Shown in pieces: positions 63,485-64,000 of a stretch of DNA of 64,000 nucleotides (the stretch's first letter is position 1; each line of letters starts with the position of its first letter). Where the stretch lies: contig OZ176054.1 in NCBI GenBank assembly GCA_964247055.1, forward strand, positions 7,812,001 to 7,876,000, given 5' to 3'. Source of the DNA: Paragordius varius (Eukaryota > Nematomorpha). Made by a program: the position numbers and the translations under genes. The notes below the pieces were generated by a model. The model saw only the letters and a program-made list of their open reading frames with translations, did not search any database and was not told the DNA's origin.

Positions 63485-64000
63485 TATTTATTATCTATAT
63501 ATAAATATATAAAACAGTTAAGGCCCCCCTCTCATATTAATCCCGGTTGGAAATAAATATAATATGAGATAATGCGCGCCTCATGACCATATTTGGGCTA
63601 ACAAACAAATTTTTTTTGCTTATTTTATAATTAATATTTATTTTTTAATAACTATACGAATATATATGTATAAATATATATATATATATACTATTGTTTA
63701 ATTTTTTATTTTTTATTAGCTTATTCTAGTAAAAAAGGTATCCATTTAAAAAAAGTTATAACTCAACAAAAATCAAAAAAGTGCCATAAGCAAAATCTAA
63801 TTACTTAATAAACGCCGTTTATTTTAAAAAGCGTATCAGTAGGTCATTATAGAAGGGGTCCACTTGAATAAAATTTGTATTTGGAATAGAATATATTTTT
63901 TGTTTTACTATATTTTCAATTTTTTCGTGTTTCTTAGGCAAAATTTGATTTAACTCTTAAATAAAATAGGTTAAAAATATTTAAAAAAATACTATTAAGC
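63485..64000. other. HAGH intron sequence to the window edge
   Basis: AT-rich, with a TA run at about 63676-63690. No exon carrying the THHH motif was found here, so the next HAGH exon lies beyond base 64000. Confidence 0.6.

Overview
The window is nuclear DNA of an AT-rich, intron-rich animal. Animal origin is supported by heparan-sulfate 2-O-sulfotransferase and a CLIP-170-type zinc knuckle beside general eukaryotic genes, all split by GT-AG introns. I rebuilt nine protein genes exon by exon. In each, the splice phases are consistent and the reading frame stays open. No rRNA, tRNA, CRISPR array or virus-like element was recognised. The species is not identifiable by eye. Introns of only 21-25 nt beside multi-kilobase introns recall the tiny introns known in dicyemid mesozoans, but that placement is inference.

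Layout. 1-2171 (+): 3' end of a CLIP-170-like gene. 2723-6096 (-): complete fructose-1,6-bisphosphatase, six exons, 341 aa. 6097-11287: gene-free and rich in DNA transposons. 11288-16324 (+): heparan sulfate 2-O-sulfotransferase, six exons, 337 aa. 16641-32311 (-): UTP14, a small-subunit processome protein, 16 exons, 778 aa. 32359-44380 (+): RTEL1 helicase, 20 exons, 1578 aa, divergent from UTP14 with only 47 bp between the start codons. 44494-45844 (-): a small membrane-anchored coiled-coil protein of unknown function. 46127-47086 (+) and 47630-49682 (+): two tail-anchored MSP-domain (VAP-like) genes in tandem. 49683-58895: 9.2 kb without a recognisable gene, holding non-autonomous DNA transposons and TA microsatellites. 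58896-61131 (+): secreted CAP/SCP protein. 61971-63259 (-): 3' part of glyoxalase II (HAGH), running off the right edge.

Mobile DNA. Several non-autonomous families were defined from the sequence alone: a Helitron family (three copies with TC start, terminal hairpin, CTAG end and A/T insertion site), a CACTA-like family (two copies, TTA target duplications), a TTAA-flanked 0.5-0.6 kb family (four copies and one half copy), mariner-like TA-flanked elements, two hAT-like elements, and a 2.1 kb element with a 9-bp target duplication. The most striking object is a 5.4 kb palindrome inside the last intron of UTP14. It has mariner-like ends. A CACTA element sits in one arm and a Helitron in the other, and each arm gives the empty site for the insertion in its partner.

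The genes do not form a pathway. Two are nuclear housekeeping genes sharing a minimal divergent promoter (UTP14 for ribosome assembly, RTEL1 for telomere and replication maintenance). Two are cytosolic metabolic enzymes (FBP, HAGH). The others belong to membrane-contact, secretory or Golgi functions.
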